Origin: Perognathus longimembris pacificus
Lineage: Eukaryota; Chordata; Mammalia; Rodentia; Heteromyidae
Direction: 5' to 3'
Length of the DNA stretch: 64,000 nucleotides
Assembly: GCF_023159225.1 (NCBI RefSeq)
Contig: NC_063162.1
Coordinates: 89,309,438 to 89,373,437 of the forward strand
The notes beneath the pieces were generated by a model. The model saw nothing but the letters and a program-made list of their open reading frames with translations, did no database searches and was not told the origin of the DNA. The translations under genes and the position numbers were made by a program. Within the stretch, counting starts at the first letter, position 1; every line of letters starts with the position of its first letter. This document shows, in pieces, positions 47,523-60,600 of the stretch.

Positions 47523-47587
47523 GCCTTAGCCTATTTTATGACTCAATTTGTTCCTGAACATGAGCTTCATCTTGAGGAGGTTTACAG
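47523..47587 (+). other. Exon-like segment (weak)
   Basis: A pyrimidine-rich stretch and TAG (47521-47522) precede 65 open nucleotides ending ACAG|GTATTT. The phase-0 reading is ALAYFMTQFVPEHELHLEEV. The acceptor is mediocre and the segment is not coiled-coil-like, so it is more likely chance. Confidence 0.12.
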
Positions 47588-47669
47588 GTATTTAACAGTT
47601 CAGAACATGGTACTGGGAAACTTTTTAGTACCTATGGCACATTTCTGCTAAAGGTTATTTAATTGGTAG

Positions 47670-48070
47670 TTGGCATCTGGTGGCATGCCTATAATCTTAG
47701 CTACTTGGAAGGCTGAGTACAGGAGGATTTTGCTTTGAGGAAAATGCAAGCAGAAAAGTTCTTGAGGCCTCATCTTAACCCACAGCTGGGTGCAGTGACA
47801 CATGCCTGTCATCCTCAGCTTCATGGGAGCTGAGATTGGCCAACCCTGGGAAGAAAGTCCCCGAGACTCCATCTCAGCGAAAGAAAATGGACATTGTGGC
47901 ATGTGTCTGTCAGCCCACCTAAGATGGGAAGCCAAAAATAGGTGGACTGTGATTCAAGCAGGCACCCAGGCAAGAAACCAGCGCAAAAAACACTAGAGGT
48001 TTGATTCAACAGTGGACGCCTGCCTCATAAGCATGAAGTCTTAAGTTAAAAACCCCAATGTTGAAAAAGA
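47670..48070 (+). repeat. B1-like SINE tandem with ID-like tail
   Basis: There are two B1-like heads ('ggtggcatgcctataatc', 'agtgacacatgcctgtcatc'), then 'gattcaagcaggcacc' and an ID-like end ('ggtttgattcaacagtgg', 'cgcctgcctcataagc'). Unit borders are blurred. Confidence 0.65.
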
Positions 48071-48452
48071 AATCTTTCATTATCTAAAATTACTAGTTCA
48101 GGAAGTAATACATACTTTTTTGTGGATAATTAAGAAATGACAGAACACTACGAGGAAGGAAAAAGAAAGGGATAAGTACCCACTCTTCTTTCCCACTGTC
48201 CCCCATTGGTACATTATGACACGCTTCTTATGACATCACAACACCTCACCATCCTTTTCTTGTGGACAAAGAAGTTTTCCAAATTCTGTCATTATAAGTA
48301 ATCTGTTGTGACCAACTGTGCAACAGTTTCTAAGTTTACTTTTTAAGGTTAGATTTCTAGCAGCATGTTTGTAATTTGTAGGCATAAACTGTGTTAATCC
48401 CTTTTATGCTTTTGCCTGGCTACTTTTCCTAAAAGCTTATGATAACCTTTTT

Positions 48453-48537
48453 TTGAGGGGAGGGTAGTACTAAGGACTAAAGCCAGGGCCCCATGTTCAC
48501 TAGGCAAGCACTTTCCCCCTTGCCCCAAGTCTCAACC
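48453..48537 (-). repeat. ID-like SINE monomer
   Basis: 'aaagccagggccccatg', 'cactaggcaagcactttcc' and 'ccaagtctcaacc' on the plus strand read as a minus-strand ID-type unit. Confidence 0.6.
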
Positions 48538-49330
48538 ATAACTTTTTCTTAAGCTCAGCACCATATGAAAGCATTTCCACTGAATAGTTAGTATTGAGTA
48601 TCTTTGTCAGGCTGATTCAGAAAGAGGAGAAAGGGAAATACATGCTGTCTTGTTCAAGTTTGTATATCTTTCCTGGTAAAGTTGAATATTTGTGACCTAC
48701 ATCAACTAGTTTCTCTTCCATTTATAACTAATGCATTTATCTCTTCTCCTATTTTCACTAATTTGAGTAAGTTTTTCAAACATATCACAAAATGTCATAT
48801 TTATTACATATAGTTTCCCCCATTTGTTTCATGTTTTTCTTGTGAATTAAATCATTCATTTTATTTTAATTGTAAAAATTATTTATAATGTTAGAGAACC
48901 CTTCTTCATTCTGTGACCAGGTACTCAATATTATTTATTTTTCAGTTTCCTTTGGAGTTGCACTTGGGTCTTAACTCTTGCTGTGCTTTGTGTAATCTAA
49001 AAATAATATTTCTTGGTTATATATTACAAGCATATTTTTTCTTAGCTTGCTTTATTTTGTTATAATGGTAAAATCTATTTTATTCTGGAGAAATTGAAAT
49101 GTTGTCAACAAGTACCTCCCTGAATTACTATGTGAGTATAAGTTTGGTGAATCACTTTACTGTGTTGTCAGCTTCAGGCTTCCCATCAATTAAATTAGGA
49201 TATTAGAAATCTAAGATTTCTTATAGCTTTAAAACACCCTACTCTGCCCTATTCCATCTCCCATCCCTACTCCAAATTCATCTACACCATACTTTGAGTG
49301 TTGAACTCTTTGGGGATAAATGTTGCCATT

Positions 49331-49635
49331 CGTGTGTGTGTGTGTGTGTGTGTGCCTGTGTGTGTGTGCGCGTGCACGCATGTGCACACCTGTGCTCATG
49401 TCTGTATTGGGGCTCTGAGCTTGAACTCAGGGCCTGGGCACTGTCCCTGAGATTTTTTTTCTCAAGGTTAGTGCTTGAACCATTTGAGCCACAGTGCCAC
49501 TTCTGGCACTGAGTAATTTATTAGGAATAAGAGTCTCACAGACTTTCCAGCCTGTGATGTCTTGAACTGCAATCCTCAGATCTCAGCCTCCTAAATAGTA
49601 ACTGGGAATACAGATATAAGCCACCAGCACCCAGT
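49331..49635 (-). repeat. B1-Geo SINE with (TG)n tail and perfect TSD
   Basis: The TG array and its variants (49331-49400) are followed by a minus-strand dimer ('cttgaactcagggcctggg', 'catttgagccacagtgcc', 'aagccaccagcacccagt'). AATGTTGCCATT is repeated exactly at 49319-49330 and 49636-49647, enclosing both. Confidence 0.94.
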
Positions 49636-50720
49636 AATGTTGCCATTTTTAATGGGTATGATAGCACAGAAAGCTTTGGGTAGCTCTTCTTTCTCTTTTT
49701 TCAAACTTTTAAAAAATCAAATATGCCTATCAGTGCCAAGAATCATTCTGTTCCTTTATGTTCTAAAAATATTCCTGTTGATAGAACTTTTAAAAATTTA
49801 TTTTTCATGCAGTGGTGTTGATATGGGACAGATGGCTGATCTAGCATATCCAACTAGAATTGTCTCTATTACCAGGTTATTAAAACCACATTTTAAGTAG
49901 AGTTGTTAAATATTTGGAATTGTTTCTCTGAGTTCAGAATGTCCTGAAGAGGGCAGAGATGCAGAATGCCTAAATGTTGACAAACTAATAAAAGAAAAGC
50001 AGATTTTAATTGCTTTGAACTCTTGGAAATACTAAGAAAATATCCTGATTATTTGCTTTGGGCATAGTTCTCTGACTGACCATTCATCACAGCTTAGCTC
50101 CAAAGCACTGCTGTTCTACATGTCAGTGTTCTACATGCTATCCTACATGTCAAGCTCTTTCATGAAGAATGTGCTCTGGAAGCATAATCTCCATGTTTGA
50201 TTTGAACTTCAATGCTGGGAAGTAGGCTTTTGGTCAACATTTATAGAACTGGATGTGGTAGAGGTAGAGAAGGTAATTGTGGGTGAGATAAAATATTTCC
50301 CAAGACCAAATCTGTACAAAAAAATAAAAAATAAAAATGTAGAATTGCAGTAGATCCACGAGTCCAGTTCATTGGAGACTTCACATTTTAAGTGAAAAGT
50401 TCTCTGCCCTAGAACCTGAACAAGGCAAACAGCAAAGGCAGATTCATCCTTCACCTGTAGTCAGTCAGTAGTGCAAATGGACCCTGAGAAGAATGCTTCC
50501 TTGGTAGAATAAGCCCAGCATTCACACATTAGTGGGTCACAGCTCCTAGATAGGAAGAATCTTACCTGGCAGATTTCTATGCAAGGGTTGTGGCCTTTGG
50601 TACCTCAGGTGCATAGTAATATTAGGACCAAAAACAAAACAAAACAAAAAAAAAAACAACCCACTCATTTCTTCTATCTTATCACTTAAATACATTGATT
50701 CCTTTTTATTCTTTTTGTTT

Positions 50721-50768
50721 TTTGTCAGTCCTGGGGCTTGAACTCAGGGCCTGAACCCTGTCCCTAAC
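50721..50768 (-). repeat. Geo SINE 3' fragment
   Basis: 'tcagtcctggggcttgaac' and 'tcagggcctgaaccctgtcc' represent the last 48 bp of a Geo-type SINE. The rest is absent. Confidence 0.7.
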
Positions 50769-50839
50769 ATGGATTTCTTTTGAGTCTATGCTTCTTTTCC
50801 CTCCATTCCTATTCCCCTCAGAAAAAGAAAAGAGAGAAA

Positions 50840-51076
50840 GCCAGGTGATGTTGACTCATGCTTGTCATCCTAGCTATTCAGGAGACTCAGATCTATAGAC
50901 AGAAGTTCAAAGCCAGCTCTGGTAGACAAATCCATGAGATTCTTCTTTCCAGTTAACCAGCAAAACGCTGGAAGTGGAGATATGACTAGAGTATTAGCTT
51001 TGAGCAAAAAAAAAAAAAAAAAAAGCTGAGGCAAAGTATGAGGCCCTGAGTTCAAGCCCCTGACTGCAAGAAAAAC
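50840..51076 (+). repeat. B1-Geo SINE with internal A-run
   Basis: 'ccaggtgatgttgactcatg', 'caggagactcagatctatag', 'tccagttaaccagcaaaacg' and 'gccctgagttcaagcccc' are in order. An internal A-run (about 51006-51023) has expanded within the Geo half. Confidence 0.88.
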
Positions 51077-51210
51077 AGAAAGACCTCTCATACAACCAAA
51101 CTCATTTTTGCCACATTTTAACATTTTAGCTTCCTTCAAACTCCATTGTTTTTCTTCTAGTTTGTTTTTCTTGCCTTCCAAATCATTCTAGCAATATTTC
51201 ATTGTGTTTT

Positions 51211-51422
51211 GTTTTTTTGTTGTTTTTTTTTGCCAGTCCTGGGCCTTGGACTCAGGGCCTGAGCACTGTCCCTGGCTTCTCTTTGCTCAAGACTAGCACT
51301 CTGCCACTTGAGCCACAGCGCCACTTCTGGCCATTTTCTATATATGTGGTGCTGGGGAATCGAACCCAGGGCTTCATGTATACAAAGCAAGCACTCTTGC
51401 CACTAGGCCATATTCCCAGCCC
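51211..51422 (-). repeat. IDL-Geo SINE with 16 bp perfect TSD
   Basis: A T-rich tail, 'gccagtcctgggccttggac', 'ccacttgagccacagcgcc', 'gtgctggggaatcgaaccc' and 'catattcccagcc' define the minus-strand copy. TATTTCATTGTGTTTT is repeated exactly at 51195-51210 and 51423-51438. Confidence 0.96.
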
Positions 51423-51439
51423 TATTTCATTGTGTTTTA

Positions 51440-54400
51440 AGTTCTCTTAACTTATTTTGAATCCAACTTTCTGTAACTCTATTAGTGTACCAGCAGTGAC
51501 ACATTGTCTTTCTTCTGGTCTTATTTCCACTGTGAAATGAAGTTTCTGAGATGGTTACTGCTGAGACTAAAAGGCCAGTCTCTCCCAGAACACCCAGGAA
51601 TGTACAAAATACACAAAACAAAACAGGAGTGTTTACTTAAGATGCCTCCTATCTCCTCACACCATGTGATCTAGCAGTTGCTATGGTGACTAGGAATTCT
51701 TCATTCCATAACTTGCCTCAATAGTAGACATGTTTCATTACTACTTGCTCTCTGGAGCTAACATACATATGTGCTCACACACATGCACACAAACCCACAT
51801 CTTCATGCACACACTTCTGCATGCCTGTGTACATGTAGAAGATATTTGGAAAGAGAAATGGAGAGTTCTTTGAGTTGAAAACTTTGCTTTTTAAGTGTGT
51901 CACTTTGTGCTTTCTGTCCTGCCTATTTAAGTTTGAAGAATAGTGCTGCTGGTTCTCTTTAGGGATGAAACCTAGCTTTTTTCAAATTTCAGCTTCTGAA
52001 TTAGCTCTTCATATATCAAAATTAATTTTTGAACATACCTGAATTTCAGAACCTAGAAGTCCTAGTAAACTGATGTAGGTCTTAGACAAGAAAGAGTTAA
52101 GATAAGTAAGCATTGTAGGAATTGGGTTACATAGGGAAATGCTGACACACTGTATTCCAAAGTTGAGACTTTTTTAATTGTTTGACTGACAGCAAGAAGA
52201 TGGACTTCATGCCCTAATGATCTCATCTAAATTAATGCATTGACAAAAGGCCATGTGTTTTCTCTGGACACCATGGAATGTGCACGGTGCTAGTTTGTCT
52301 CCATTTGCATCCTCTCTTGAATTCTCACCTTGCCCTGTGCCATTGGGCCATGAGTCTTCACCCCTGTAGACCACATCACTTAGGGCATCTAGCTGAGAAT
52401 GGGATTCAGCCCCAGAAAGAAGAGAGGCCAGGCAGCTGCTTCCCATATGTCCAACCTCCTCCCACAGTCTGGCAGTGGCTACAGCTCCTTCTGAGTGCCT
52501 TTTCGTCATGCCTCCAGCCCCTACAGGACCCATTACTCACTCTTATTTTGGCTTGCCCTTCTAGCCAAGGTAGGTAAATAGCTCATTTCTATCATCAGTA
52601 ATTTTTCTTAGTTTCCAGGAACCTACCTGCAATTCTGTAGATAATCCTTCATTAAACATTTCCAAAATCCTACCTGGTGTGTTTCCCCTTTCTAATCATC
52701 CATCAAGCTAATTAAAAAAGTCCTTTTGATGAAAAACCATTGACTTTGTATTTCAAAATGTTACAATCTTGCCCCATTTCTTCTGCTGTACTAGCTGAAG
52801 TCAGCCATAGCACCAAATCCCTAGTATTGCCCTAGCTTTAGGGTTCTTAAACATCTTGTTTTATGGGGTAATAATTCTTACAGGTAGTATGCTGTAATAT
52901 AGTTCTTTCTTAGGAGCCAAGAGCCCTTTATGAAGTCATATTTGCTAGTTTTCTGTGGGCATTTGATCAAGTTCTATTAGTTTACATTTGCTTTCACTCC
53001 TATGACTGTCAGACTTTATCTAGGTTTTATATATTTGGGGGTAATGAATTATATTATTCCCATTAGCCTTTCGTTTGAGTTATTAATTTTAATACACATG
53101 GTATAAAAAATAAAGGACCAATTATCATTATTTAATTACTCCCCTTCTGCCAGTGTAACCTGTACAAAGATAAATTTGTTAGGCCAGCTCCGTTGTGGTC
53201 TGATAATCTTAATGGCTCATCTTGACATACATCTGCTCACTTACTCTTTCTTTTAATCACTTCTATCATGCCAGCAATGTTCTTTTGTCCTTTCTTTAAA
53301 AAAATGATTTTCCACAAGAAAAAAAGAATTATTGTCAGCAAATTCAACAAAAGTTGATCTGAGACAAAATTCTTCTTGCCCTGAGCAGATTTTTTTTAGA
53401 TAAGTATTCCAATTCTGCTGTGCCCACATGTAGAGGATATGTAGAGGAGATGCAGGCACCAGTAGCTGGGTTTGCTGTGTCTGGGTTTTCATGGTACAAG
53501 ATGGCAAGAGATATCTAATAACTAAGCCACAGTGCCTTCTTTCTAGTTAGGAGAAAAGAATAGAGACAAGAATTTTAGCATTGGAAAATATGTGGAGCCT
53601 AGCCCTCATTCTCCATCCAGAATCATCTTCACTGATGCTATAACCTTGGCGTCATACTCTGCCTCAATTTGAGAGACAATGGCTCATTCCACCTCTGTTA
53701 CTTCTTCAAACTGAGCCAGACAAACTTCTTTATCCCCCTGCCCACAAGTGGAAAATTACCTTACTAGAATGCTGTGGGCAAATCCAGCATTCTCTCCTCT
53801 CCCAAGAGTCAGGGTGGCTCCCAGGATGAAAATAACCCACTATCATTCATTCTCCTGATCTCCAAAGTCTTACATGTTCTGACTGCCTGTATAAGACTTT
53901 GCAGGGCACGTTTCCCAGACCTCTAGTGGTTTCTTGGTTTAGGGTCCTGTGTATCTCCGTCATCCCCGTGTCTACATGCTCATGTCTGCCTGGTTCTCTT
54001 TTTCTTTCTGAACTAAAAGTTAAATAAACATACATTTTATACTTTACAGTTCAGTATCTGCCCCATTGTTGAGTCCATCAGATCAAGGCACTTGTGTCCC
54101 GGAAGCCACACCTATGTCAGCTTTAACTTGTATGGCTAGAGAGCCCCAGGTTGAACAGTCCCAACACATAGCTTCTTCCTCTGCATAGTTCCTGCCATGT
54201 GTGCTACTCTTGCTCTTGCCTCAGGTCCTATCAGCACTTCATTTCTGCCTTGTTCTCTCTGAGCTTTGCTTGACACCAGGCTCTGCCCTTGTCAACTTTC
54301 TTCTCTTGAGATCTAATCTCTTGGGTGACTCTCCCAAATCAGAGAGGCAATTTGGAACAAAAAACGACTATCCAGTTTTGAACTTTACCATGGCCTTGAT

Positions 54401-55310
54401 TCACCTATTGCCTAACCTACAAGACTGCCCTGTTTGGGCTATTAGCACAAGTGTAAATTTAATCCCCTCTGGTAACTTTAATCTGTAAATACTGCATTGA
54501 CCATCTTAGGGGCCATTGTGATTCTTGCCCACTGCACTGGAGCCTGATAGGGTTGAATCTTAGCCTGACTATGTTTCTGCTCTGGTCTTCCTCAGTAAAG
54601 TTATTTTTTCTCTCTGTGCTCCAGTCTTGGTCTGTAAATGGTGGATTTTCCAAATATTGACCTCATAGTGTCACTGTGTTAATTACATAAGATAATAAGT
54701 AATCAGTGTTTAGCTTTGCCTGCTTTGTGATGAGCTCACAATTAGTGTTAGTTGTGGCTTTATCAGCCTGGTAGAGGCTGGCTCTTCCCTCCTGCCTGTT
54801 CCGAGTGGGTCAGGTGTGAAACAGGACCATATCCTTAAGTCAGGAGCTGTGCTTACCTCTACTGCTATGGAATATAAGAGACTTAGTAACTAACAACTGT
54901 GTGATGTTTCCTATGTAACACAATACTGATGGTACATTTTTTAGGTAGTGGCCAAATCCCAGGGCTGTCCTATAGTTTTCACAGGAAACTTCAGACCAAG
55001 ATCCTGTACAAGGAAGGTCATTTTATTTGGCCTATGTAACCCTTTGCCTGTCCTTATCATTGTTCAATAAGTATGCCAGGTATATAGAAATGTCTACAGG
55101 AGTACCTCATTTAAGTAGATGGTCAAGATGCAGAGCAGGGCAGACTAGAGTCATTCTTCACCAAAGTAACTTGGTGTTCCCTTCCTGAGGAGAAGTGCCT
55201 CTTAGAAAAGTGTCCCTGCCTCAGCCCCATCAGAGCTTACCACTTGAAATTATTCACTGAGATTTAAAGTGATGTTCTCTGAACCTACACTGTAGAACTT
55301 ACACTTATCC
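51440..55310. other. Unique noncoding stretch
   Basis: No clear repeat or exon. Chance frames up to 108 codons (52207-52533, minus) overlap open frames on the other strand and lack splice borders. Confidence 0.45.
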
Positions 55311-55319
55311 ATTTGTTCT

Positions 55320-55500
55320 TTTATTCAATAACTTATTCATTAAATGTTCATTGAATACCTATGCATTGTCAAGACCTGATTAGTTGTCAGGAACCCCAAA
55401 TGGAAGAAGATACAGTGCCCATCTTCAAGTGAGCAGACAATTTAGAGGTGACAGAAAAATATATCAGAAGTACTCTCTTCCAAGTGCTGAGCCAGACACT
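55320..55500 (+). repeat. Ancient interspersed repeat (unassigned)
   Basis: 'cattaaatgttcattgaatacc' region words, 'gaagatacagtgccc' and 'gagcagacaatttagagg' follow the layout of old mammalian LINE-derived sequence. The family is not certain by eye. Confidence 0.3.
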
Positions 55501-56067
55501 GGACCATCAAACCAGCCTGGTGTTAGGAAAAGAGCTTCCTAGAAGAGGTGATTCTTTCTGGGAACTTTGTGGGATGAAGAGTTAGACCAAAATTGTGTGG
55601 TGAAAGAAAGCCTAGCACATTCAAGTTCAATGGAGCATAGTCCTCTCAGGTGGTAAGTAATGTCATAGAAAATCAAGAATGACTCTGGGGCCATGTGAGA
55701 GAGAATCCTCCCTCCCTCTCTTGCTTGCTCATTAATTTTCATGTGTGGTGTACCTTTGTCCCATAAAGATCAGGAGCTGGCCTTAGAGAAGCAAGAGGCA
55801 CAGTTCCTGCTTTCAAGATGGCATCATTTAGCAGAAAAGACAAAGAAAGCAGGTGATTGGACTCAGTGTGAGGGGCTTTTTGACAGGGTTCTTTGGACAT
55901 CCTGTCTGGACAGAGAGGATAATGGGAAGTAGAGGATTAGAAGCTTTCTTAGATGAAGTGATAAATGTGAGTTTCCATATAGCCTGTACCTTCTGGGGGT
56001 CATGTAGACTTTGGTAAGACTAGACTTTTCCATAGAAAAAAGAGCTTACACATAAAAATCCTGTATG

Positions 56068-56296
56068 CACTGAGTAGGGGTGATTCATGCTTGTAATCTT
56101 AGATACTCAGGCAGCTGAGATCTGAGGATTAAAATTCAAAGCCAGCTAGGACAGCTAAGTCTGTGAGACTCTTACCTCCAATTAACCACCAAAAAGCCAG
56201 ATGTGGAGATGTGGCTCAAGGGGTAGACAACTAGCTTTGAGTAAAAAAGCTAAAAGACAATGCCCAAACCCTAAGTTCAAGCCCCATTATAAGTAT
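56068..56296 (+). repeat. B1-Geo SINE
   Basis: 'ggggtgattcatgcttgtaa', 'caggcagctgagatctgagg', 'cttacctccaattaaccacc' and 'aaccctaagttcaagcccc' define a diverged plus-strand dimer. Confidence 0.85.
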
Positions 56297-57319
56297 ACAC
56301 AGGAAGCAACCCTACATGCTTGTAGAGGGTTATCTGAGTCTGTGCAGCCCATCTGTGAGCTCTCTAGTCAAGGCCTTTATGATAGTACCTGATCATAAAG
56401 GAGCCAGGATCATGCTGTCCTATAGGATGCCAGCGGCTGCTTCTGTGGAATACTTGAGAGAAGAATCTTATCCATTAAATCAAAGCAACATTCACAGTCC
56501 TGAACAATCTCTTTATGATTGTTTTTTCTTGGTATTGTTGGTGATATTTGAAAACATAAATTCAACCAAAAACTTGGCTTCAGACAATATGACTTAGGAC
56601 CTGCTAAACTATGAGCATCAATTCTTCTACTGGACTTTTAGGGAAAAAAGTCAGTATTTTTATAAATCTGTAGGTGTTTTTATTCCCCAGCAAAGGCTAT
56701 CTTTCATGTGAGTAAGTGAAAAAAACAATTACAGGTTTGGTATAGAAATACCAAAGCAGGGCACAGTCATGGAAATTTGTCTGAGTCAGTAGAAGAAGGT
56801 ACTAGTTCTATTAAGCATTCAGCATTCATAGGCAAGGATGGCAGTGTAGTCAACGATAAATCTGAACTGTCCATCCAAAGAAGGGATGAAACACTGGGAA
56901 CAAGGAAAACTTGGGAGCTCTTAGCTGTTTTAATAATCTTGATGGGCTTGATTCAGAAGGTCTTGGGATTCCTAAGTAAACCACCCTCCTTCTTTATCAT
57001 TTCCCTACATTCAGCTGAGAACATTTACTTAGGTTTGTGCTTCCTCTTTCCTCACCTTCCTACTTATTCCAAATATGGCAATATCCCCACAGGTGAAACT
57101 GTATAGAATCTATTTGGCCAGTTGTCTGAGATCCTTTTTTGTCTCATTATCCCTCCAAGACTGCAGGGTCAAGAACTGGATTCTGCAGACCTGGAGGCTA
57201 AATTGTGTGTGATCTGGGGGTTCTATCTCATGTTTTACACACCAGTTCTCTCATGTTTTACACACCAGGGCTGACATCATGGGTAGGACAAGCAAGAGTG
57301 AGGCACTTCCTGGTGTCCA

Positions 57320-57322
<3 letters not shown>

Positions 57323-57368
<46 letters not shown>

Positions 57369-57603
57369 GTGTTGTGTTATGTATGCACCAATCCTGGGGC
57401 TTGAACTCAAGGCCTTAAACTTTTTTTGTTTAAAATCAGTGCTCTACCACTTGAACCATAGTTCTACTTCTGAACTTTTGGTGGTTGGCTGAAGATAAGA
57501 GTTTCACTGACTTTCTTGATTGGGCTAGTTTCAAGCTACAATTCCTCAAATATCAGCCTCCTGAGTAGCTCAGATTACAGGCATGAGCCACTGGCATGGA
57601 GCC
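57323..57603 (-). repeat. B1-Geo SINE with (TG)n tail
   Basis: The TG array at 57323-57372 abuts the 3' end of a minus-strand dimer ('ctggggcttgaactcaagg', 'ctaccacttgaaccatag', 'gagtagctcagattacagg', 'gcatgagccactggcatgg'). Confidence 0.87.
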
Positions 57604-57614
57604 ATCCTTTTTTT

Positions 57615-60600
57615 TTTTTAATCATAACCAGAACTTTCAAAATCCATCCTTCCTCTCCTGAGATCTGTGCCTTGGTCAGTCATCTTTTCTTGTCTCCAGG
57701 ATTCCATCCACACTTTGCTTACTAGCTATGTTGTCTGGCTTCTACTTCACCATTTTGAGCCTTATTCCTAGCCATCACCAACAGGAATATTCTGCATACC
57801 ACTCTATTGCCCTGACAAAGAAATTCTTTTTTTAACCCTTAACTCTGGAACTGTTGTCTCCTATTACGCCAATGCCAAGGTAGCACCTCAAACATTCTCA
57901 TTGCTTTCCAGTCAAATAGAAAACACACCTATAGGTGTACTAACTATCTACCAGTGAGTGAGGAAGGTTTGTTAGCTACTTTGATATTTCACACTGTGGA
58001 GAACCATGGTGCATGGCATCTTGGACAAAAGAAGTTACTGAAATTTAGCACAGCTAGTGAATGTCAATTCTTGTGTCTAGCATGAGAAAAATTCAGGCAA
58101 GATGTGGATGTAGTAAGAGTGATAGGAAAGAATTATGACAGAGAAAGAACATTATATAGCATGATGCCATGGGAAGAGAACACTTAAGTTTATCTTCAGC
58201 CATCTTAAGGGTTTAGAGCTGAGCATTAGGTATAAATACAGCAAGATTTAAGGGAAAGAAATAAAGGTACGCATAGTTTTAAGAGTACCAATTACAGCTT
58301 TAGCCTGGGTGGCCATTATCTTCATTCTGGTTGTCTCTGGTTCTGGAAAAGTTGCCCTCACTTACAAGGTACAAATTTAATTCCCATGAAATAATTTCTC
58401 GAGCTCCAGGATGCATCCTGATCATTATTGGTAATTATTTCCAATTTCTTTCATCTTACAAGGCTTTGCTGTTCCTTAGGGGTTCTGCCATAAAGATGTT
58501 ATGGATTAGTCCAATTTGGAACCCAAGGTAATTGTAAAGTGACGGTGGAGAGAATGGCTTAGTACAATGACCATTCAAAAATGGAAGCATAGATTCTGTA
58601 ACTTTGAGTTAGTTCATGGCAGGGCATATAGTTTCAAGAATCTGTTACACATGCACTTTCAATGGACAAAGTGGGTTTTCTCTATGGTGAGAACCACCAT
58701 TATTAGCATTTGGAGTATTGCTTGTAAGACAGTTAACTACTGGGCTAACTAACTACAGGGCTGCAATTACCTGAAATTGTAGGTTGATTTTACATTTTCC
58801 CATTGATCAAAAGCATGTTAGAAGAAAGGACTGTGTAAGATGACCCAGAGAAGGGCTTAATGTGGGGCTTTGCTCTGGATTACTGTCAAGAAATGGGGCA
58901 ACTCTGTGAGTATTCCCTAAGACTTGTCCTCCTTATCGAGAGGGCAGACTAGGGCAGCGTCACATCTGTCACTGAGGAAAAAGAAGTTGTAATCACTATT
59001 ATTAGTTGGGCTCCTGGGTACATGTGAGGTGGACAACATTCATCCTGTCTGTGATCAGATGGAATTACTGAGTGCCTCTGATTTGTCTTCTATCACAAAA
59101 AAGGGTTTCCAGCCTTGTGTGGGGTTGATTTCCTACAGAATCATTTGCAATAAATCACCTAGCTGTGAGTGCCAGGTCAGCTTTAAGATGTCAGGGTCTG
59201 AAAACAGAGAAGAAACAGTGTTTGTTGTTGTTGTTGTTGTTGTTCTTATTCTCTTACTAAGTAAGCTACACAGAGATTCAAAAATCTCTGTGGGGGTGGG
59301 GGTAGTGTCCTGTATACCAAGCTAGGAGTCATTTCTGCTGTGAGCCCCAGCACTGTCCTGCAATTCAACTGGGTTTTGACACTGTTCACTTGGAAATAGC
59401 ATCAGGAGAGCACCGTTTGAGAGCTGAGTCACCCCAAACTTTTGCTGCCATTCACAAGTTGCTGGTTGTTCTCCCTGTGCTTTTGACCTACTGGCTCTAC
59501 ATGGATACTTTAATAACCCTTGGAATTTGAATAACTTTTACTCTCAGAATTTAGAGAAAACTGTGTATGTTGTTATAAAGAATGTTTTAAAGGACACAAA
59601 TGAATAGCTTGATGAAGATAGAGAGGGCCAGGTTGGGAGCACAGGACCTTTCTTCCCTATGGAGCTGGGATGTGCTTCCTTTGTTCTTCACCTCCCTGAA
59701 AGCCCCTTGAACTCATCCTTTCAGGGTTTTTATGGAAGTTTCTTTATGTAGGCATGATTGATTGTCTTTAGCCCTTAGTGACCAACTGGACCTTACACCT
59801 CACCCCTGAGGAAGGCTGAGGCTAGGAATTCCAAGCTCTGGCAACCTGCAGCCCCAAGGTGTAACAATTTAGGGACCTTCCTCTAATTACTTTATTAGCA
59901 TAAACTGTGCTATAGGGAAAACATTATGAATAGCAAAAGACAATCTTTGGCCTTTGTAGCTTTGCCTGTGAAAACAAGGATAAAAGACCACACACGTTAA
60001 CAAAAGATAGTCTTAGTGCTCTTCTCATTTAGGAAGTTACCAGAGTAAAGGAAGCTCAGGTGGACAAAACCCCAAACTTGTCCCTTTTGGGATTGCTGTC
60101 CACTTCCTCAGTCTTTGCCAGGCTGGACTGCTGTTTCTGGTGTTTGCCTCATTGACTGAAACCAGTGCCCTAACCCACACACACAGTAGGTGGTCTGCAG
60201 TCCCTAGATTTTACAGTTCCAGTTCTGCAGCTCCTTCCTCAGGCAGGCAGCAGTGGTGCAGAGGGAGTCCAGGAACCCCCTCCACCGCTTCCTGTAGTTT
60301 CCTGGTCTGTCCCTCATCTTAGGTGGGCCTCATCATTCACTGTTTTCCTTTCAAGGCCTCAAAGCACTTAAAGCAGAAAGTCATAAAAGCATAAATGTGT
60401 TTTCTAACCTCAGCAGTTCACAAAATTGCCTGGCAGTCCTCTTTTCATAGCTGGTTTATCCCTAGTTGCACTCCCTGAAGCTACTTTTCCAATAATATCC
60501 TGCTTTGTCCACCAGCTTCACCTTAAATTCTCCTTCTAAAGATGTCTCAAATTCCACTTTGCCAAGATTAGCAGCTATTTCATTATCAACCTCAGCTTCT

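Noticed and set aside
56777..57106. 109-codon plus-strand open frame with a hydrophobic middle
   Set aside because: I considered a decayed retroelement or small membrane protein, but no family motif, exon border or repeat boundary supports either.
58280..59210. Possible decayed endogenous retroelement
   Set aside because: Several short plus-strand frames are open, but no LTR ends, primer-binding site or polymerase motif could be seen.
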